Below the pieces are notes generated by a model that did no database searches, had not been told where the DNA came from, and saw only the letters and a list, made by a program, of their open reading frames with translations. A DNA stretch of 9,485 nucleotides, taken from contig CAYLOC010000133.1 of NCBI GenBank assembly GCA_964385195.1, positions 1 to 9,485 of the forward strand, read 5' to 3'. Each line of letters opens with the position of its first letter. The stretch's first letter is position 1. Positions 7,035 to 9,485 of the stretch are shown here, in pieces. This stretch comes from CAYLOC01 sp964385195 (lineage in GTDB: Bacteria; Actinomycetota; Actinomycetes; Propionibacteriales; Nocardioidaceae). Made by a program: the position numbers and the translations under genes.

Positions 7035-7532
7035 ATGGCGCGGTTCATCACAGTGTCACTGACCGAGCGCGACGTCACGTGCCGCGCGCGACTGCTCGAC
7101 GACGAGGCGCCGCGGACCGCGGCGGCGGTGTGGGATGCGCTGCCGCTGTCCGGTCAGGTCTTCCACGGCAAGTACGCCCGCAACGAGATCTACACCTTGC
7201 TGCAACAGTTCGCGCCGTCCGCCCCCGGCAAGGAGAACACCACGATCACGCCGATCCCCGGCGACCTGTGCTGGTTCTCCTTCGACTCCGACGACCTCGG
7301 CACTCCTGCCTACGGCTATGAGGACTCTGCCGGTGCCGCGACGATGGGGTCCATCGTCGACCTCGCATTGTTCTACGGCCGCAACAACCTGCTGATCAAC
7401 GGCGACCAGGGGTGGGTGCCGGGCAACGTGTTCGGCACGGTGGTCGAGGGCCTGGAGGAGATGGCCGCGGCGTGCCAGGACGTCTGGATGGGCGGCGCTC
7501 GCGGCGAGACGCTCGCGTTCGCCCGCGCCTAA
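7035..7532 (+). CDS. DUF3830-type small protein (cyclophilin-like)
   Basis: A 165-aa soluble protein I recognise as DUF3830-like. An actinobacterial member has, to my recollection, a structure with a cyclophilin-like fold. There is no signal peptide, membrane segment or obvious catalytic motif. Conserved-looking features are the HGKYARNEIYT stretch (43-53), the GDLCWFSF block (76-83), aromatic and Gly-rich turns, and GRNNLLINGDQGWVPGN (115-131). A strong AGGAGG (7023-7028) lies 6 nt before the ATG, the best Shine-Dalgarno in the operon. It is last gene of the rightward operon, directly after the amidase. DUF3830 genes commonly neighbour M24, EutA-type and amidase genes. A small-molecule binding or accessory role is a guess; I do not know its function. 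Confidence 0.8.
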   Translation: MARFITVSLTERDVTCRARLLDDEAPRTAAAVWDALPLSGQVFHGKYARNEIYTLLQQFAPSAPGKENTTITPIPGDLCWFSFDSDDLGTPAYGYEDSAGAATMGSIVDLALFYGRNNLLINGDQGWVPGNVFGTVVEGLEEMAAACQDVWMGGARGETLAFARA

Positions 7533-7566
7533 CCGGGCCGAATGCCTCGTTTCGGGGCGGGCCCGG
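7533..7566 (+). terminator. Hairpin after DUF3830 gene
   Basis: The stem CCGGGCC (7533-7539) pairs with GGCCCGG (7560-7566). An inner stem GCCTCG (7544-7549) pairs with CGGGGC (7553-7558) around a TTT loop. It begins right after the stop codon. There is no T-tract, as often seen for actinobacterial terminators. It separates the catabolic operon from the LOG gene, whose start lies 26 nt downstream. Confidence 0.6.
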
Positions 7567-7591
7567 TGACGGCACGGGTTACGGTACCGGT

Positions 7592-8179
7592 GTGAAGGTT
7601 TGCGTGTTTTGTGGTTCCTCGCCCGGCAGGACCCCGCAGTACGTCGAGGCGGCCCGTTCTCTCGGAACGCTGCTCGCGCGTCGGGACATCGGCTTGGTGT
7701 ACGGCGGAGCGAGCGTGGGGCTGATGGGCACACTCGCCGACGCCGCACTCGCCGCGGGCGGGGAGGTGGTCGGGGTGATCCCGCAGCAGCTGGTCGACCG
7801 GGAGATCGCCCACCCGGACCTGACCACGTTGAAGGTGGTCGGCGACATGCACGAGCGTAAGTCGGCGATGGCGGCGCTGTCCGACGCGTTCGTGGCCCTG
7901 CCTGGTGGGCCCGGCACGCTGGAGGAGTTCTTCGAGGTCTGGACCTGGGCCCAGCTCGGTCTGCACACCAAACCGGTGGGGCTGCTGAACGTGGGCGGGT
8001 TCTACCAGCCGATGCAGGCCGTGGTCGACCACATGGTCGAGGAGGGCTTCATGTCCCCGCTGTTCCGCGACCACCTGCTGGTCGACTCCGACGCCGAGGC
8101 GCTGCTGGATCGGTTCCTCTCCTACACGCCGCCACCGTCGAAGTGGCAACAGTCGGTCCCCCCCGATTCGTCCGGGTGA
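7592..8179 (+). CDS. LOG family protein (cytokinin-activating-type phosphoribohydrolase, TIGR00730)
   Basis: A 195-aa Rossmann-like protein. Family members remove ribose 5-phosphate from N6-modified AMP (cytokinin riboside monophosphate) or simply from AMP. The signature PGGPGTLEE is at 104-112, with E88, R89 and K90 (MHERK) forming the other half of the active site, and VFCGSS (5-10) and YGGASVGLMG (37-46) the phosphate-binding loops. Many members are misnamed lysine decarboxylase. The GTG at 7592 begins the conserved VKVCVFCGSS start. A longer frame from 7412 would run through the DUF3830 gene and the hairpin. No Shine-Dalgarno is visible. TACGGT (7580-7585) lies 6 nt before the GTG, so a leaderless transcript is plausible, though no good -35 is seen. 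It appears to be a single-gene unit closed by the hairpin at 8158-8227. Confidence 0.93.
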   Translation: MKVCVFCGSSPGRTPQYVEAARSLGTLLARRDIGLVYGGASVGLMGTLADAALAAGGEVVGVIPQQLVDREIAHPDLTTLKVVGDMHERKSAMAALSDAFVALPGGPGTLEEFFEVWTWAQLGLHTKPVGLLNVGGFYQPMQAVVDHMVEEGFMSPLFRDHLLVDSDAEALLDRFLSYTPPPSKWQQSVPPDSSG

Positions 8180-8227
8180 GCCAGGAGGGTTCGCCCTCGC
8201 CTGGGGCGGACGAATCGGCACCGGGGG
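8158..8227. terminator. Large hairpin with UUCG loop, LOG gene terminator
   Basis: A 12-bp perfect stem, CCGATTCGTCCG (8163-8174) with CGGACGAATCGG (8207-8218), encloses a second stem. In that stem CCAGG (8181-8185) pairs with CCTGG (8200-8204), and AGGG (8186-8189) with CCCT (8194-8197), around a TTCG tetraloop. The outer CCCCC (8158-8162) can pair with GGGGG (8223-8227). The 5' arm contains the last codons and the stop of the LOG gene. There is no U-tract, but the structure is very stable. It is symmetric enough to act in either direction and precedes the infA promoter. Confidence 0.78.
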
Positions 8228-8234
8228 AGCGGAT

Positions 8235-8263
8235 TTCGCAATCGTCGACGTACGACGTAGACT
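8235..8263 (+). promoter_or_regulatory. Candidate infA operon promoter
   Basis: TTCGCA (8235-8240) and TAGACT (8258-8263), spaced 17 nt, give a plausible housekeeping promoter about 125 nt before the infA start. The spacer carries an inverted repeat, CGTCG (8243-8247) with CGACG (8253-8257), which might be an operator. This is a match by eye only. The rest of the 8219-8387 stretch shows no gene and no other clear element. Confidence 0.42.
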
Positions 8264-8387
8264 TGGCCGTCGGCCCAGCAATGGGTCCGTCTCGGCGTGC
8301 TCGGCGGCTGCCCTCATCGGTGTGGGGGAATCGAGCGCGCGCGGACCTGGGCGCCGGCTACCTGATCACGAGAAGAATGCGGAGGAC

Positions 8388-8609
8388 ATGCCCAAGAAGG
8401 AAGGGGTCATCGAGATCGAGGGCAGTGTCGTCGAGGCACTCCCCAACGCGATGTTCCGGGTGGAGCTGAACAACGGCCACAAGGTGCTCGCGCACATCAG
8501 CGGCAAGATGCGGCAGCACTACATCCGGATCCTGCCAGAGGACCGCGTCGTCGTGGAACTCTCCCCGTACGATCTCACCCGCGGCCGCATCGTCTACCGC
8601 TACAAGTAA
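8388..8609 (+). CDS. infA: Translation initiation factor IF-1
   Basis: A 73-aa S1/OB-fold protein, the standard IF-1 length, that binds the 30S A site during initiation. Sequence blocks such as NGHKVLAHISGKMR and the C-terminal RGRIVYRYK are near-invariant in actinobacteria. The start is set by the family N-terminus (MPKKEG). GGAGG lies only 2 nt before this ATG, an unusually short gap. An in-frame ATG at 8322 would add 22 non-conserved residues and is rejected. It is first gene of the infA-rpmJ-rpsM-rpsK operon. In most relatives map and adk sit just upstream; here a LOG gene and a catabolic cluster do. Confidence 0.99.
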   Translation: MPKKEGVIEIEGSVVEALPNAMFRVELNNGHKVLAHISGKMRQHYIRILPEDRVVVELSPYDLTRGRIVYRYK

Positions 8610-8672
8610 CCGGCAACCCACCTATCCATCCGTCACCCAGCCGTCCACCGCACACCACTTGGAGTTTGCTCG

Positions 8673-8786
8673 ATGAAGGTTCAACCGAGCGTGAAGAAGA
8701 TTTGCGACAACTGCAAAGTGATCCGCCGCCACGGGCGGGTCATGGTGATCTGTTCCAACCCGCGGCACAAGCAGCGGCAGGGCTGA
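8673..8786 (+). CDS. rpmJ: Ribosomal protein L36 (bL36), zinc-binding form
   Basis: A 37-aa protein of the 50S subunit, too short for many gene finders. It reads MKVQPSVKKICDNCKVIRR and so on. C11, C14, C27 and H32 form the complete CxxC...CxxxxH zinc ribbon, so this is the zinc-containing (C+) paralogue. In some actinobacteria a zinc-free version is made under zinc limitation. GGAG (8661-8664) lies 8 nt before the ATG. It follows infA by 63 nt and precedes rpsM by 160 nt. Confidence 0.99.
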   Translation: MKVQPSVKKICDNCKVIRRHGRVMVICSNPRHKQRQG

Positions 8787-8827
8787 CCACCGCACCACTC
8801 AAGGGCGCGAGCTCACCGCCGTACCCG

Positions 8828-8898
8828 GAGCCGATGGCTCGGTCTGCGTCGGTGCCACCCCTGGCCCGGAGGCCAGGGCCCTGCCTTGCCAGGCAGGG
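8828..8898 (+). promoter_or_regulatory. Structured rpsM leader: three consecutive hairpins
   Basis: Within the rpmJ-rpsM gap there are three stem-loops in a row. GAGCC/GGCTC spans 8828-8840 with a 3-nt loop. CCCTGGCC/GGCCAGGG spans 8859-8878, an 8-bp perfect stem with a 4-nt loop. CCCTGCCT/AGGCAGGG spans 8879-8898, also 8 bp perfect with a 4-nt loop. The last two abut with no spacer, and their junction forms the palindrome AGGGCCCT, so alternative folds are possible. No U-tract follows. An attenuator, an RNA processing site or a ribosomal-protein autoregulatory leader are options. Confidence 0.6.
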
Positions 8899-8913
8899 AC
8901 GCAGCGCCCCCGA

Positions 8914-8945
8914 CACCTCCGGACGAACGAAAGGTGCACACACCT
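8914..8945 (+). promoter_or_regulatory. rpsM ribosome-binding site with competing anti-SD segments
   Basis: The rpsM Shine-Dalgarno core AGGTG (8932-8936) is 10 nt before the ATG. It can pair with CACCT at 8941-8945 in a tight 4-nt-loop hairpin ending one base before the start codon, or with a second CACCT at 8914-8918. Either pairing would hide the site. Confidence 0.5.
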
Positions 8946-8946
8946 G

Positions 8947-9324
8947 ATGGCACGTCTCGTCGGCGTCGACCTCCCGCGGGAGAAGCGGGTCGAGGTCGCG
9001 CTCACCTACATCTATGGAATCGGCCGGACCCGAGCCCAGGAGACGCTGAAGGCGACCGGGGTCAATCCCGACATGCGGGTCCACCAGCTCGGCGATGACG
9101 AGCTGGTCAAGCTCCGTGACCACATCGAGTCCCAGTACCAGGTCGAAGGCGACCTGCGTCGCGAGGTCACCGCGGACATCCGACGCAAGGTCGAGATCGG
9201 CAGCTACCAAGGGCGCCGCCACCGCCAGGGCCTTCCGGTGCGTGGCCAGCGGACCAAGACCAACGCGCGCACCCGCAAGGGCCCCAAGCGCACCGTCGCC
9301 GGCAAGAAGAAGGCCACCAAGTGA
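8947..9324 (+). CDS. rpsM: Ribosomal protein S13 (uS13)
   Basis: A 125-aa 30S-head protein contacting the P-site tRNA and the 50S bridge. The N-terminus MARLVGVDLPREKRVEVALT, the helix-hairpin-helix YIYGIGRTRAQE (23-34), and the basic tail with RHRQGLPVRGQRTKTNART are diagnostic. It has normal length for actinobacteria, including the Lys-rich C-terminal extension. The start follows the family consensus; its Shine-Dalgarno is 10 nt away and can be hidden in a hairpin. rpsK follows after 41 nt. Confidence 0.99.
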   Translation: MARLVGVDLPREKRVEVALTYIYGIGRTRAQETLKATGVNPDMRVHQLGDDELVKLRDHIESQYQVEGDLRREVTADIRRKVEIGSYQGRRHRQGLPVRGQRTKTNARTRKGPKRTVAGKKKATK

Positions 9325-9365
9325 CCGCGAACCTCCGCCACCCCAGTTACCGCAGGAGTCAGTGA

Positions 9366-9485
9366 ATGCCCCCGAAAGGACGGACCGGCGCCAAGAAGGT
9401 GCGCCGCAGGGAGAAGAAGAACGTACTCCAGGGCCAGGCCCACATCAAGAGCACGTTCAACAACACCATCATCACCATCACCGAC
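9366..9485 (+). CDS. rpsK: Ribosomal protein S11 (uS11), N-terminal part
   Basis: The first 40 codons are present, and the gene runs off the window end. The start MPPKGRTGAKKVRRREKKNV and the segment HIKSTFNNTIITITD are typical of uS11, a 30S platform protein. AGGAG (9354-9358) lies 7 nt before the ATG. It belongs to the rpsM-rpsK-rpsD-rpoA-rplQ (alpha) operon, whose later genes should lie beyond the edge. Confidence 0.97.
   Translation, partial: MPPKGRTGAKKVRRREKKNVLQGQAHIKSTFNNTIITITD

Noticed and set aside
7412..7591. 60-residue N-terminal extension of the LOG protein
   Set aside because: It would overlap the DUF3830 gene and a stable hairpin; family similarity starts at the GTG at 7592.

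Overview
The window comes from a chromosome of very high GC content. The ribosomal proteins and IF-1 are of actinobacterial type, GTG starts and apparently leaderless starts are present, and long antisense shadow ORFs occur. I would place it in the Actinomycetota, possibly near Nocardioidaceae/Kribbellaceae, but the genus cannot be settled from this sequence.

Region 1 (1-110) is non-coding. It holds a short inverted repeat and three tandem 22-bp units, the last of which runs into the stop codon of the first gene.

Region 2 (101-7532) is a divergent catabolic cluster built around a 65-bp intergenic region (4526-4590). Leftwards, on the minus strand, four genes lie close together: an EutA/maleate-isomerase-like protein, an M24-fold hydrolase closely resembling ectoine hydrolase DoeA/EutD, a fold-type I PLP aminotransferase and an M20 deacylase/peptidase. 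Rightwards lie a D-2-hydroxyacid dehydrogenase, an amidase-signature hydrolase and a small DUF3830-type (cyclophilin-like) protein. Gaps are 18 nt or less, or the genes overlap. The central region carries the imperfect palindrome ATTGTTGACAAT on top of a perfect TTGACA -35 box. A -10-like TACCCT ends 6 nt before a GTG, so the rightward transcript is probably leaderless and controlled by a GntR-type regulator encoded elsewhere. The gene set points to opening and breaking down a cyclic or N-acylated amino-acid-like compound (ring opening, deacylation, transamination, ketoacid reduction, amide hydrolysis). Ectoine or a relative is the leading candidate. However, EutB, EutC, the usual EutE/DoeB deacetylase, a transporter and a regulator are not present here, so this is not the standard ectoine operon.

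Region 3 (7592-8179) is a LOG-family phosphoribohydrolase gene. It is bracketed by two strong hairpins, and the second (8158-8227, UUCG loop) probably insulates the ribosomal operon.

Region 4 (8388-9485) is the start of the conserved infA-rpmJ-rpsM-rpsK operon, with rpsK cut by the window edge. The 160-nt rpmJ-rpsM gap holds three hairpins, two of them perfect and abutting. It also holds an rpsM Shine-Dalgarno flanked on both sides by complementary CACCT, a candidate translational control element.
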